Below are positions 21,301 to 33,600 of a DNA stretch of 64,000 nt, in pieces; positions within the stretch are counted from its first letter, which is position 1; each line of letters opens with the position of its first letter. This DNA is from Phyllosticta citriasiana. Taxonomy: Eukaryota; Ascomycota; Dothideomycetes; Botryosphaeriales; Phyllostictaceae. The DNA is taken from NCBI GenBank assembly GCA_038021145.1, contig JBBPHT010000002.1, positions 992,001 to 1,056,000 on the forward strand. The letters run 5' to 3'. The notes under the pieces are model-generated. The model saw nothing but the letters and a program-made list of their open reading frames with translations, was not told the origin of the DNA and searched no databases. Position numbers and translations under genes: made by a program.

Positions 21301-23240
21301 GGCACCAGACTGATCAGCTACGGCTATCGGAGCACCAAGCTTTGGTCGATACCGTCGGGGGGGAGTGCTTGCAACCTGCCAAAACCCAGCAAACTACGAC
21401 GCGATGACGATTACCTTTGCTGTGAATGATAGCAAAGCCTACACAGTCATGGCGACCAGACTCGTGTTGTGGCTTCCAATTGACGAATTTGAGAAAGGCT
21501 GGCGCGTCCTTGATCCAGCTCTACTAAGGGAGACTCACGATATCGAAGGGACAATCATGAACTGTCCCACCTGTGTAGCGTTCAATGGAGATGCCACACA
21601 GATTGGAGTGTCCTATTCGAATTATCCCTTGGCGGTGTGGACAGTCGAGGGAGCCAAGTGCATCGGCAGGTGCATAGGAAAGGGCAAGTTCCGGGACAAG
21701 ACGCATCCGTCATCATCTTGGCTACGTGTACCGCGCTTTACCTGGAATCCCGTCAGTGGCCACATCATTGGATTCTTCAAAGGCGCATGCATTTTCAAGT
21801 GGCATCCCGTGACAGACGAGTATGAGGAAGTGCGAGCAATCACACACGAAATCACTGCCAGCTCGAACGGCAAACTGTTCCTGTCCGCACGCCCCGACGG
21901 GACGGTCACCGTCTGGAATTTCGCTACTTTGACGCCGCTATACCAGCTCCCGTCAGAAGACTTGGTTACGGATATGGCCTTCAGTCCGGACTGCACCCGC
22001 TTCTACGACATCAGATGGAATACCTTGAACGCGTGGACCTCTGACAATTTGCTTCTCTTCAGTGCATCCGAAGGGACATTTCTGGATGAGGCAAGCGAAG
22101 ATCAGACTTTGACGTGCGCATCTCATTCATCGTCGGAGAGTGATGAAGAATTTGAAGACATCGATGTCCTGGCAGTTGCCCCCATGGGAACACTATACTG
22201 CACAGGCGATGAAGAGGGCCTGGTCACACTGCACGATGCCCGCACAGGTGATTCACTAGAACTGGCAAAAGATTATGGGTTTTTTTCTCGCAGCAATCTA
22301 AAATGGAGCGACGATGCGCAAAATCTCATTGCGTGGATGGATAGACGCGTCGTTGTTGCTCGAGTCGACCAATCCAAAAACTTGAGCCTCAACCAGATCA
22401 GCAAGACGACCGTCGAAGTCGACTCGGGAGCTCGCCCGAAGGAAATGCTCCTAAGCAGCGACTCGAAGCTGCTTCTGCTTGTCTTTCAAGACGAATGTCA
22501 AATTCGATCAGTCGATGACAGCAAGATACGAGCCTCTGCAAACCTCGAGCGCAGTGAAACCAGGAAATGGTTGAACCACCCAAGTCGAGAAGATCTTTTT
22601 CTAGGCGTTGGCCCACACGACGTGCAAATATTCCAATGGACCGATTTCAGCGAACAACGCCGCATGAAGCTGGGAAAAGCCCTCGCCCGCGTCGACAGCT
22701 TTACGAGTGTTCGCGAGGAAGAAACTACGGGGACTGTGATGACGACTGCACTGGAATCATTTGGGCCGAATTCGTGGGACAAACTTGCAGACTACATGAA
22801 AGTGACGAGGGCAATCGGGGGCCCCGATCGCCAACATTTGCTCGTCCAGGTCAGCATAGGGCCTTTTCGAGGAAAAATCACCAAGTGCGTTCTGGTGTTC
22901 AACACCTCCTCTTTGAATCCCGACAGTCGCGATGGTTCATTGGGATATCTTCAAGAACTCACAATTCCACGAAATGTCCTAGGAAAAAATCAGGGTACCC
23001 CTGGGCTTTATGTCGGGCTCGAGGTCAGCATATCTGGACTCGGATCTTTGGCTGTGCACATTCAGATTGGAGCCACATTCTTTTGGCATCGACCTGGATC
23101 CTTTGCGTCGATACTTCTTCATACCCCGGGGCTGGACCGGTATTAAGGACTTAGAGCACTGCGCGCTGATGCGAGATGGATCGCTTCTTTGTCCGAAGAA
23201 TGGCCAAGTGGCTGTGATTCGAGGTGGTTTGCGCTGGTGA
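18388..23240 (+). pseudogene. SesB-like hydrolase / NACHT-type NTPase / WD-repeat NLR (STAND protein), frameshifted
   Basis: Fungal NLR-type receptors couple an effector domain to an NTPase switch and a repeat sensor; SesB-like alpha/beta hydrolases are a known effector class. Part 1 (18388-21363) shows the hydrolase: IIFVHGLGGGSRKTWS, the nucleophile elbow VVHSMGGLVV, FLSTPHRGTD, and the catalytic His region DADHHDVCKFSSPQDRNYKT. Next comes the NTPase with Walker A APPASGKST (DNA about 19648) and Walker B YWVVDALDES. A helical region follows, then the start of the propeller. At the G7 run 21357-21363 the frame is lost (stop 21427-21429). The propeller continues in the +1 frame to a stop at 23146 (for example DGTVTVWNFATLTPLYQL, GLVTLHDARTGDSLEL). 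A conserved-looking tail, DSDLWLCTFRLE then RRYFFIPRGW and LLCPKNGQVAVI, lies in a third frame ending at 23240, implying a second frameshift near 23000-23045. No in-frame ATG precedes the hydrolase (open from 18388), so the start exon is missing or mutated. Intact length would be about 1,600 residues. Confidence 0.85.
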
Positions 23241-24206
23241 GTTTTTCCACGGACTGGAAGGCATATCTGCCGGTTTCCTTTCTCCCTGGGCTGTCAGTAT
23301 CCACGTCTCTGGTCATTTAGAGATCCCCAGCCCGCCTACACTTCATCTTCTATAGACCACCATACTTGGCAAGATTCCGATTAAAATAGGAACAAGAAAT
23401 CTCGAGTTCTTGGTGATCGAATTCACAGGTCACACAGGGTGGATGCACGTAACAGTCGGCTGCTCGCGCATGCTGCAACTTTTTGACGCGAATATCGGAA
23501 TGGGATGTCGCCGAGCTCACAGAACCGATGACGTGTGCATGCAATCCTTCGTTTAGGCGCAGTCTGCCAGCGGCTTGGGCTAGCCCACGTTGGAACAAGT
23601 TTGCTGCGCGTCGCTGCGGGCGGGAGGAAGGAAGCGGCCGAGATATATCGAAGGAAGATAGTGAGAGGATCAAGATGAATTGTACTTGACTTATCCGTGT
23701 CGGCCATGCTTCTGATTGAGTAAGTGGAGAAACGCGGGAGCAGTCCCTGACGGATGCAGGGACTCGAGCTCCTGGCGGTCATGATGTTCAGGGAGAATAG
23801 TGGAGGTGTATGCACGACAGAGGTTCGTGGGTCGATAGCATGATGGGGCAATGATCAGGTGGAAAGGTAGCGCTGATGGAGCGACATTGGGCGGCGCAAG
23901 AAGAATGCGTTGACGTGTTGACGCCGGGTTAGGTAAGTAGGTAGGTAGGTAGGTACTGTAGGTAGGTAGGTCGGTACTCGAGGTTCCCTCCCCCCACAAA
24001 CGTCATCACCCGCCCTGCACAGACACTCCAGTCCAAGACAGCCAGCGACTCGACCAGTTTTCTCGCTTCTTGGCCTCGACAAACACCATTCCCAGTCCAC
24101 TCCTCTAATCTGCCTTCATCCCTTGTTCTACCAATCCTCTCGACTTCTAGACCCTCGCAATCTCTTCCTCTCCTCTTGCCCCCCGACCGCCGACTTTTAC
24201 CCCACA
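23241..24206. other. Intergenic, 1 kb
   Basis: 3' flank of the NLR gene and promoter of the Ulp1-type protease gene. A minus-strand frame with an ATG at 23708 (MADTDKSSTIHLDPLTIF onward, to about 23423) looks mildly protein-like but has no recognisable domain, so I do not call it. The last 200 bases are pyrimidine-rich, as in fungal leaders. Confidence 0.45.
23930..23971. repeat. (GGTA)n tetranucleotide microsatellite
   Basis: About eight GGTA/TAGG units with one interruption (CTGT), about 240 bases upstream of the protease ATG. Confidence 0.9.
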
Positions 24207-25620
24207 ATGTCTGGCTTCCACCCCTTTGGAGGCCGCGTGAGCAAACATTTCGGCGACAATGTAAGTGTCTGTGTGGAACTTTGACTATCCCAGCCCTCTG
24301 GCACTCCCGCAATTGGGCCGCACGCGTACCACGGCTCCGAGATGCCCCAGCCTGTCCGTTGAACAACCTCTCGACACGGACCCCGCACGGAGCGACAGCT
24401 TTAATCCATCCATCGACTGCTACAAGCTTGCGTCTTTGCTTCTCCCGAGAGAAAGCCGTCCATTTCCTGTCCTCCCCTGAGCGCTTCGCAACCCACGAAT
24501 CACACTTGGCCAGGCGCATCCCGGCACCCGTCGTAAGGCTGTACGAATCATGCCGCTGACCACGCACACAGCTATCACCACACGATACGTACCTCAGCTG
24601 TAAGCACCTCACTCGAAAGACCTCACGACAATGCTAACGCGACGGTAGATCACGATGTGTCCCGTATGTTACGAGTCCGACCTGACCTGTTCGTGCCAAG
24701 TGCTAAGGACATAATTGCGCAGTAACCAAGGAGGATGTGAGCTGCATACGGTCGGATTGGTTGACTGACAATGTTGGTATATTGTAGCCATGGAGTGGAA
24801 CAGATTCCTGACAAGATGATAGGCAATTTCGTTCTGGGAAGAGTACTGCCACCTGCCAACAGGACGAGAGCGACGCAGAATTGTTGACGCTTAACCCGCG
24901 CAGGTATCTGGAACACGAGAAGCTGGTAGAATACCCGCGAGCCAGAATCAACCTTCTGCGCCCCTCGATGGTCTTCATGCTCCTTCAGACCCAGAACCCC
25001 ATCGTCGTCGAAGACGCGCTGCCCAACTTCTCCGAGACGACGCACATATTTCTCCCCATAAATGACTGCAGGAATTCCATGGAGGCAGAGGGCGGTTCGC
25101 ATTGGTCGTTACTGCTAGTCAGCGCCGTCGACGGCGTCGCTTTTCATTACGACTCACTACAGCAGTCCAACGACAGGGAAGCAGAAAATGTGACGCGCAA
25201 GATTGCCACGCTGTTACGTCAACCCATCAGATTCGTACCCATGCGCGACTCCCCCCAGCAAGAGAATGGCAGCGACTGCGGTGTCTTCGTTTGTCTCATG
25301 ATGCGGCACTTGCTCTTGAATAAGCTGCTGAGAGCGGGTTCCAGAGAGAAAGTCAGCATGGGCATGCGCGACAAGGAATTCGATGCAAGCGCTGGACGCA
25401 AAGAAATGCTCAAAATCATTGAAGACTTTAGAAAAGAGGCACAACGAAGGAGATCGTGCGTAGCCGGCCCCCTTTTGATCTTTCCTCTGAATTAACGAAT
25501 CGCGATTGCAGGCGCAGCAAGAGCCCCTTCTCGAGCGGTGATTCGAAAAGCCCACCTCGCATCGGCGATGCTGATGAGACCTCAAACGGCAAGCGGCATG
25601 CCAATGGCAGTCCCCATTAA
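24207..25620 (+). CDS. NEDD8-specific Ulp1-family cysteine protease (SENP8/NEDP1 type)
   Basis: Removes NEDD8/Rub1 from cullins and other targets and may process the NEDD8 precursor (peptidase family C48). Seven exons: 24207-24260, 24572-24599, 24649-24663, 24723-24772, 24823-24842, 24904-25455, 25512-25620, giving 257 residues with all phases consistent. The N-terminus MSGFHPFGGRVSKHFGDN joins to SPHDTYLSYHDVSLTKEDV, then CIRSDWLTDNAISFWEEYLE across three tiny exons (28, 15 and 20 bases). Catalytic His is in GGSHWSLLLVS, Asp in AFHYDSLQQ, the oxyanion Gln and Cys in SPQQENGSDCGVFVCL. The tail RRRSRSKSPFSSGDSKSPPR is Ser/Arg-rich. The intron before exon 5 has a weak GTTGGT donor. The WLTD and ENGSDCG motifs with this exon pattern match fungal deneddylases better than SUMO-specific Ulp1/Ulp2, which are larger. 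Confidence in the family is high, in the NEDD8 specificity fairly high. Confidence 0.88.
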
Positions 25621-26284
25621 CGCGCCCAGTGCCGAATGGCATTGAGGTGCTGCGTGAGGGCGCGAAGGCAACAGAAAAAGACACGATTTACGGGCAAACA
25701 AAAATAGATGGCTGAACGAGGACACGACGCGATGGCATTTCGACTGGCTCAGCATTGAAGTTTTTTATATCCAAGGTATCTTTCGACTTCTTGTTTTTCC
25801 TCTCTTTCTTGTTCCTTTTTTCAGTGTTGCTAAGGGAAGCCACGGCGGCATGCCTTCTAGCTAACCGTTTCGGTCATCTGCGAAATCTGATCAACTTCAC
25901 TCGCGTCGTGAGTAACGATTGTGTCCCCCTGAATATGTGCAATAGAAACGCACTGTCCTGATTTCTTGCAACTGCAATCTGCAAGTTTCAGTATCGACGA
26001 CTGTTAAGGCACATCTATCCAGCTGATGGAGCCTCTGGAGCTATCGCTTGTTATCGTCTTGTCAAAGCCAACATTTTCGGGCACGACAGACTCAAACGTG
26101 ACGCTGCCTGGCTGAGATACTTTTGAAATTTTTCACCATGATCGCTTGAAGTTCTTGTAGCTATTCCTTGCCGCCGTTTTAACCAGAACACCGTGATCTT
26201 CAGCGCCTTTTTTCGAGGGGAAAAAACTCCGTTGAAACAAACATCCTCTAAGGTCTTTAACGCAATCACCGCGCCGAAAACACA
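25621..26284. other. Convergent 3' flanks of the protease and MSH3 genes
   Basis: T-rich DNA (around 25755-25830) with no coding potential I can support. It should hold the polyadenylation regions of both flanking genes. Confidence 0.6.
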
Positions 26285-29200
26285 CTACAGCTGTTCAACA
26301 CCGCTGACCAGCGCTTCCAAGTCCGTCTCGTCGCCCTTGTCCAGCAGCCTCGCCATGGCGCTCGACCTATTTACAACTCGTCAATCAGTGTGCCAAAAGC
26401 AACGTTAATGGATTGGGTAGGGGCAACTTACAATCCAGCAACGGCGCGCCTCCGCATCTCGTGCTCCAACTCGCGGCTCTTGACAGCGGCAACGTCGAGC
26501 ACGGAGTCGGGCACGTTGGCCAGGCGGGCGACGTTGAGGCCGTAGCTGCGGTGGGCGACGCCCTCGCCGACCTCGTACAGAAACGTGACCTCGTCGCGGC
26601 GGCCGCCGCCGTCGCCGCTCTCCTCGAAGCGCATGTGCACGTTCTTGAGCTCGCGACCATCGAAGCCGTCGGCGAGCCTGGCGAGGTTCTGGTAGTGCGT
26701 GATGAAGAGGACGAGGGCTCCGACGGCGCGGACGAGGTGATCGAGGACGGCGGCGGCAATGGCGACGCCGTCGTGGGTGCTGGTGCCGCGGCCCAGCTCG
26801 TCGAGGATGACGAGCGAGCGCGGCGACGCCTGCTTGAGCAAGTCGGCCGTCTCGGACAGCTCGACCATGAAGGTCGACTCGCCCGCCATCATGTTGTCGA
26901 AGGCGCCCATGCGCGTGAAGACGGCGTCGAGCATGCCCAGCCGCGCCGCCGCCGCCGGCACGTACGATCCCACTTGGCCCATGATGCTGATGAGCGCTAC
27001 TTGCCGCACGTAGCTGGATTTGCCGCCCATGTTGGGCCCTGTGATGAGCAGCGCGCGCGTGCCCGTCGACGAGAGGGAAATGTCGTTGGGCACGTACGAG
27101 TCGAGGAGGAGCTGCTCGACCATGGGATGCCGGCCTTCCTTGACGTCGATGCAAATGTCGTCCGTGTACGACGGCTTCACGTAGCCCGGTTGGTTGCTGA
27201 TTTCGGCGAGAGACAGGAGGCAGTCGAGCGTTGCGAGGGATTGGATGCAGTCGCGGAACGATTGGTACTTGGTAGCAATTTCGCCCAAGAGAGCCTTGAA
27301 TGCTGCGTCGCAGGCGGCTGCCAGCGCTTCTTTATGCAGGTCTCTGTCTTGAATGAAACGTTTGACTTCTGGCGTGTGGAAGCGAGAAACAGCCTTGGTG
27401 CCGTTAATCTTGATCCACGACGCTGGCACTCGTTTGATTTCGATATTGCTCACTTCGATGAGAAACTCGATGCCGGATTTGGTCACGTACTGCACCTTGG
27501 ACTTCTTGAGCGTCGCTGCCGCATTCTTTTTATGCTCGTTGAGCTCATGCTCGACGCTTACAATCCCCATTTTATGATCTGTAATGTCTTCCGTCTCGTG
27601 CTCTTCCTGAAAGAAGTTGTATTTGTCGTCGTCCTTGGCTGCTTGGAGATTGAGGCGCTCAAGGAAACCAACCACATCCGTCGAGATGAGCGGCAGGTTC
27701 GCGATCGCTGTCTGGAGCAATTCCGACTTGAACCCGGCCTTTTCTGGAGACGTGACATGCGCATACTCTCCAGCAATCCGTTGTAGCGTCTGCAGGACTC
27801 CGAGGAGCTCCGGCCGAGTGCATTTTTGGTAGTAGATTCTGATCAGTGACTTTTCAAGATCCGTCCGAATCTGAGACAGCAATTTCTTCAACTTGTCAGT
27901 CGAGGCAAGCTTCTCACTGCTTCGGAGTTCTTCGACGGCTGCGATGCGCTCCTCGAGGTGTGGCTTGCTGAGAAGAGGCCGTCCAACCCACTTCCTCAAC
28001 AATCGCTGGCCAAAGCGGGTCTTGGTTCTGTCCATTGTCCAGAAGAGACTGCCTTTGACGGTGTGGTCTGTCTGGTTCTGGTACACCTCGAGACTGGTCA
28101 AGGTGTTTCCATTGAGCAACATGTGGGATCGAGCAGAAAACGGCTGAAAGTTTTTGGTGAGGCCAAAGACATTCTCGAGACCATACTCGCTCATGTGAGT
28201 GATCATGGCCGAAAGGCAGATTGTGACATGCTCTGACAGCTGGTGGACCTTGTCCAAGACATTTGTAGAGTCCGAGCTGCCTTCGGCATTCTTGACTTTG
28301 TCTGCGTAGAAGTTGGAAATATGGCTGTAAGCTTGCGCAGCCATGGTCTTTGTTTTCTCGACTCTTTCAACCCTCGCCTGGTCTCCAAAGACGTTGCTTT
28401 TTGATCTCGACAGGTGCTGTATCATCTTTTCAGTTGCTTTCGAGGTCTCGCCAACGACAATAAATTCGCAAGGCGCAATGTGCAGTAATCGCGTCTCAAT
28501 CTCGCTCCTCATAAAGCCGTCCTCAAAATCGTCGTAGATAATGTCTCCGGTCGAAGGCTGTACGGCCACAATGCCGACTTGTACCTTTTCATCGGTTCCC
28601 CAGCCCTTTGCGTTGCTTTCTGTGAGGCAGAGTAGGTGACCACTATTCGAGGGTCCATTGGCGCCTGCACCGTTGCCTTCGAGAGCCTCGACGTCGTCAA
28701 TATAGGTGCCTTTGGTGTAGAGATTTGTGAGCTTGCGGACGAAAGGACCGCCTCGGTTGTCTCCCGCAGCTTTCAGCGCTGCGGTTTCGAGCTGTCTCAC
28801 GACGCCCACCTTGTGACCCGCGGCTACCAATCTCTTGACATGAACATGCAGACGGTGAGTAGGGAAACTGGCGCCGGCAAAACGGTCGAGATGCGCTTCA
28901 GAGGGATCTCCGAATCGTCAGCAATGAAAAAATTTGACTGCAAGGAAAATGAAAAGGCAACGCACGTTCGTCAAACCTCATTTTGCCGGGTATGCACACA
29001 ATTCCCAACTCCTTCGCCGCAACTCGAGCGTCCTCGCCAAAAAAGCGAAACTTGTACCCCACCTCGACAACCAGAATTGTGTCCGCATGCTTCTTTTTGA
29101 GTTCGATGATTTGCTTCTCCATGGGAGTCAACTTGCTTGTGCCCTTTTTCGCCTTCGCGCCGCCCTTCCCCTTGGCTTTGTTTGCTGGTTCCTCATCCTC

Positions 29201-29923
29201 TTCATCCAGAGCACCATCTTCTTCTCCGCCCTCGTCACCCTCCTTTGAGTCTGCACCGTCCAAGACATGATTCTTCCGTTTTATTTCTGCCATGCTGTCT
29301 GGCCGCCCTAGCTTCTTGACGAATTGCCGGTGCAACCGCTCCTTGCGCCTTCGTGATTCCTCGTCGTCACTCTCGACATTATTCTCGCCCTCTGTCGCCA
29401 CTATCGGTGAGCTCGAAAAGAGATATCGCGATGTGCGCTCCGTCACTTTCGCGTTGCGGGTGCCGTTCAGGCCGGAATCGCTCACACGCCCGAGCGATGT
29501 GCTGCCGTCCTCGGAAGGCTCGATTTGTGGGGTGACGATAGATTCTGGACCGGAAACATCATTGGTATCTTCTTTATAATCGTCGTCGTCTATTACGTTC
29601 CTGCGAGGTCTTTTGGCTGCAGGAGCTGGGGCAGCATTCTCGTCTGCTGCTTCAGTCGTCTTCGCGCGTTTCAACGCATTTGAGAATTTGCGCCTAGATA
29701 CAGAGGGCTCATATTCTTCGTATTCGTCCTTTGGGGGCTCATCGTGATCATCAACTTTGGGCGCAACTTTCGAGGCTTCGATTGGAGGTGAAGAGGCAAG
29801 TTCAGGCGACGCGGTTGGTTTCTGTTTCGGTGGGTTGGCGGGTGCTCTTTTCTGGAAGAAGCTTGAAATCGAAGCCTGCTTTTTGGTCTGGGAGGAAGCA
29901 AAGGGCGAGCTGCTGGGGGCCAT
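26285..29923 (-). CDS. msh3: DNA mismatch repair protein MSH3
   Basis: Pairs with MSH2 as MutS-beta to bind insertion/deletion loops in the nucleus. Three exons on the minus strand (28966-29923, 26432-28907, 26285-26366; introns of 58 and 65 bases) give 1,171 residues. The N-terminus carries a textbook PCNA-binding PIP box, QASISSFF, near residue 15, then a long acidic/basic disordered linker. The mismatch-binding domain starts at KHADTILVVEVGYKFRFFGE and joins across the first intron as MRFDEHPSEAHLDRFAG. The clamp/lever region follows. The ATPase has Walker A GPNMGGKSSYVRQVA, then ESTFMVELSETADLL, Walker B LVILDELGRGTSTHDG and FITHY. The last exon adds AMARLLDKGDETDLEALVSG. Length and order fit MSH3 rather than MSH6, which has a different N-terminus. 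The gene is intact and no feature suggests loss of function. Confidence 0.96.
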
Positions 29924-30496
29924 TGTTGTGGTGTATTGCGGCGGGTTGAGAACAGGCTTGGCTGAGACCTACCTACAGACGTGTTCCCGTCACACCCACT
30001 CGACGCGACGGGACGCGTTGATTGACCGATTATTCTCCGAATGCCCTGGTCGAACATCCCCCACAATTCAAAACTTGCCTGAGGCATAGAAAATGAGGGA
30101 TTTGGTCATTGCCTGGTCAATTCAGACTTGATCAGAAAGCTAGCTACATTTGAGAGGTGTCATTTGCTACCTCTGCACTCAGGAAGCAGTCATTCACCAA
30201 CTCAGATACAGTCATCCCAGACGTACATAGGCAGTAAGCGTTTGTTAACCACTAGGGAAAAGGTACCGTGCATTTCTTCCAACAGGCAATCTGTCTAGGG
30301 TCTAGGTGCTACCTGACTACATAGGGAGAAGAGACAGTAGGTAAAGAAAGCCACTCTCTGTCCTGTCCAACATCACTTCGTCCTGCAACTTTGGTTCCTC
30401 ACGCCGGTCGTTGTCCCGTACCGAGTCGCTCCAACTAACCTCTTTTCTAGGTCTAGGTCTTGCCGCTCCTCTGCTGACGCCATTACTGCCCCAATT
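29924..30496. other. Intergenic between MSH3 and the debranching enzyme gene
   Basis: Both neighbours are on the minus strand, so this is the MSH3 promoter and leader plus the 3' region of the debranching enzyme gene. No coding potential seen. Confidence 0.6.
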
Positions 30497-30603
30497 CTAC
30501 TGCCCATCTGTGAATTCCTTTGCATCTTGATACAAATCAATGAGGCAGCTAGCCGACCATGATTGTGTGGGAGACTATTGAGCATCGTGTTAGCAATTTG
30601 CAG

Positions 30604-30646
<43 letters not shown>

Positions 30647-33600
30647 ACTCACTGAATCTGCACAGAATGCACCATCCTTGTTCGTCAGCTCCGTCAGTCC
30701 AGCCCACGGACTCTGGTCAATCGCCTCCATGCACCCGTGCAAACGCCTGGTGACCTGTTGGTAAGTCTCAATCCGTTCCTCAGGCGTTTTGCGACGCATC
30801 AGGTCGAAGCGCAAAAAGGCGCGCAGGAAGAAGCCCGTGGGCCACAGCCATTCGGGTCCCTGATGGTAGTTGCGTCCCTTGGCGGTGTGGAAGTCTGTGG
30901 AATCATCGGAATTGATGTAGTAGGGGCGGTAGTTTAGATCCGAGGGGTCAAGCGTTGCCATACCCGTGGGGCCGCGGAGAATCTTGTCGGCCATGTAGAT
31001 GGCGTAGAGAGCCTTGTCAGGATCAAACAAGTCCGGCGCCACGCTCATGGCAATAGGGAAGTTGGGTCGCAGCTGGTAGTCTTCGTACTCTTTGCCTGAG
31101 CGGTACAAGTCCTTGTAGATACCACGGCGGTTGACGATGCTCGTGTTGACGTCGTACTTTTTGTCATCGGCCTCGTCGCGCGGAATGTAGTATGCCCATT
31201 CGAAATTGTTCTTGATCTTCGCCGCCCAGTCGGAAAACTTGAGGTGTCCCGTGGATGTGTTGACGCCATCGTACTTGTAGAGACCTTGCGCGTGCAACTC
31301 GGCAACCCATTTGCACGCGCTGTAGAGCATGGCAGTGATCTCGATGGCGGCCCCATCGCGCGGTGTTCCCGGAATACCTTTGTTGCCGGCTTTCTCGCTC
31401 TCGCCCATCTTGTCCATCCAGGTACCGCAATTGAATTGGTTGCCGCCAAAAATGATTCCAGACTTCCAGTCGGGGTGAATGTCAATGTTGAATCCCGGGT
31501 CTTTCATCTGACTGTCCAAGTTCGGACCAGCGTTGTACTCTCGGAACGACATACCAGAGCCATGCCGTTGCAGGCATTCCTGAATGACGTCTTCAATCGT
31601 GCTCTTGGTCGAGTAGGCTCGCTTGTCGTCCCAAGGGAACCAAGTGTCGTCATACGGCTGGAACCGTCGCTTGACGCTCTCCTGCAAAAGGCCACTGCCC
31701 TTGGGTACGATCTTGGTGTAATCCTGAATATTCTGCAAGAAGAACCAGACCGAGTCTCGAGAGTTGTATCGAGGCAGCTTGCCACTGCTGAGGAGATTGG
31801 GAATCATTCCATGCTTGACGACACTGGCGAACGCCATGATGTGCTCCCTCGCATCGCTGTAACGACCAGTGCCCAGATACAGACCCCTGAGAGAAATGAA
31901 GATGTCGCGACCCCAGGCTCTTCCCCAGTCGTTCGAGAAATGCGGCAAACCTGCCGCCATGGAGGGAACGGACTTATCAGGCCAAAGCGAAGCGTTGTTC
32001 ATGTGGCCCGTCACTTGAATGCTGACCAAGGCAAGCTTCTGGAGGAACCTCTGGCCGTTGCGGACGTTGTCATTCAAAAGCTCAATACCACGAGCAACTG
32101 CGGCGTTGTACGCAGTCTGGATCGTCAGGGCAAAGTATCTTGGCAAGAGGAAGTTTGGAATCTTGCGAATGGCGTCAAATCGGTGGTTCAGCCAGGTCGA
32201 GACCGCGTGGAGGTTCTCATACCCAGGTTGCTTCGACAACCTTTCGAGCCTACCAGCGCAGTAGTCCAGAGCCCACTGACCTTCGCGAAGGTGGTTGCAG
32301 ATTGGATGACCAAGGTCATTGTACTTTACCACGTCGCGTAGGACACTCCACCAGCCTTGCAATCCAGCATAGACGAGTGGACCAACGCCGGGTACAGTGT
32401 ACACACCGTCTTTGCCGCCGCTCAAGTCTCGCTCCTCGGGCTCGCAGCGGTAAAGAACCTGGTTGAGGTCGACGAGGCTGCAGTTCTTGAATGCGGACGC
32501 ACCCTCGCTTGTGACGAACTTGTCGAGGCCTTCGGAATGCTCGCAGCTTGGAATCCAAGTCTCGAACAAGGCGATACTACCAGGGTTGAAGTTGGCGGGG
32601 ACTGAAATGGTGGTGTCGTCGCCAGCCGATTCGATCTTGACGCCAGTGATGTCTCTTGTTCGACTGGGCAAGCCTCGCAGCAACTTCTTGTCGCTTCTAA
32701 CGCTTGTCTTGGCCTGGGCAGAAGCATCGACCTCAAAAGACCATGAGCCCATGAGCTTGGCCTTCGTGCCAGGGAGGTGCACAGGGGGGAAACCACCATC
32801 TCCATTGCCGTAGCCCGGGAATGCGGTGTGAGCAATCAGGAAGTAACCCTTTCGGGTATGAGGGTGCACACGATGTACGGTAATGTATTCGCGGTCGTGG
32901 TGAATGAACGTCTCGTCGTAACCGTCTTGGCCCATGAGGGTGTGGATTTGATTGAGAAGCTTCTTGATTCCGCCAATGCCTCCCTCCGCTGCCTCGACCT
33001 TGAGCAAACCTGTGGTCGAGTACGCTGACGAATAGCTGCGGGTTTCATGAACAAGGTCGATGAGCTCGGGGTAACAGTCGTCAAAGCCCATGACACTTCC
33101 CGTGGCACAGGCGCACATTGCCACAAGGGCAGCGGTTGGGAGTGTGTCTCGAGCATCGCGCTTCTGAGCGGGTGCCTCGTTGTCATGAGTGCAATCCATG
33201 AACAGGGCGTGGACGGGGCTCTGCCGAATTCTCCGGATAATCTCGTGGGACGCTGCACCGTTGACGCTCTCAGAAGAGGCAGCGACCTGACTGATCTCGT
33301 CGAGCTCGAAACTGCCAATGGGAATACCCGCGTGACGGTGGACCAATCGGCTCAGCTCTTGGGTGCTCCAAGCTTGCATGGCTTCCCGGATCAGAAAACT
33401 GATGCCGAGGCGTTTGCAGAAAACAAAGTCCATGTCTTCGGAGCCAGTGAAGAGCTCTGCGCCAACGACAAGGTCAGGACGGACTTTGCGTGCTTCATCC
33501 AGCATGTGCTCAGCAACATGAATGGGGGTCGAGTGGCAATTGTCAATGCGGAATCCTGTAAAGTACTTGGCCATGAGCCGAGTGTACTTGGTCATGAAGT

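Noticed and set aside
23423..23851. 142-codon minus-strand frame containing MADTDKSSTIHLDPL
   Set aside because: Slightly protein-like but lacks any domain, clear splice pattern or stop context; left uncalled.
26413..27786. 457-codon plus-strand frame opposite MSH3
   Set aside because: Same effect; the minus strand carries the conserved MutS ATPase.
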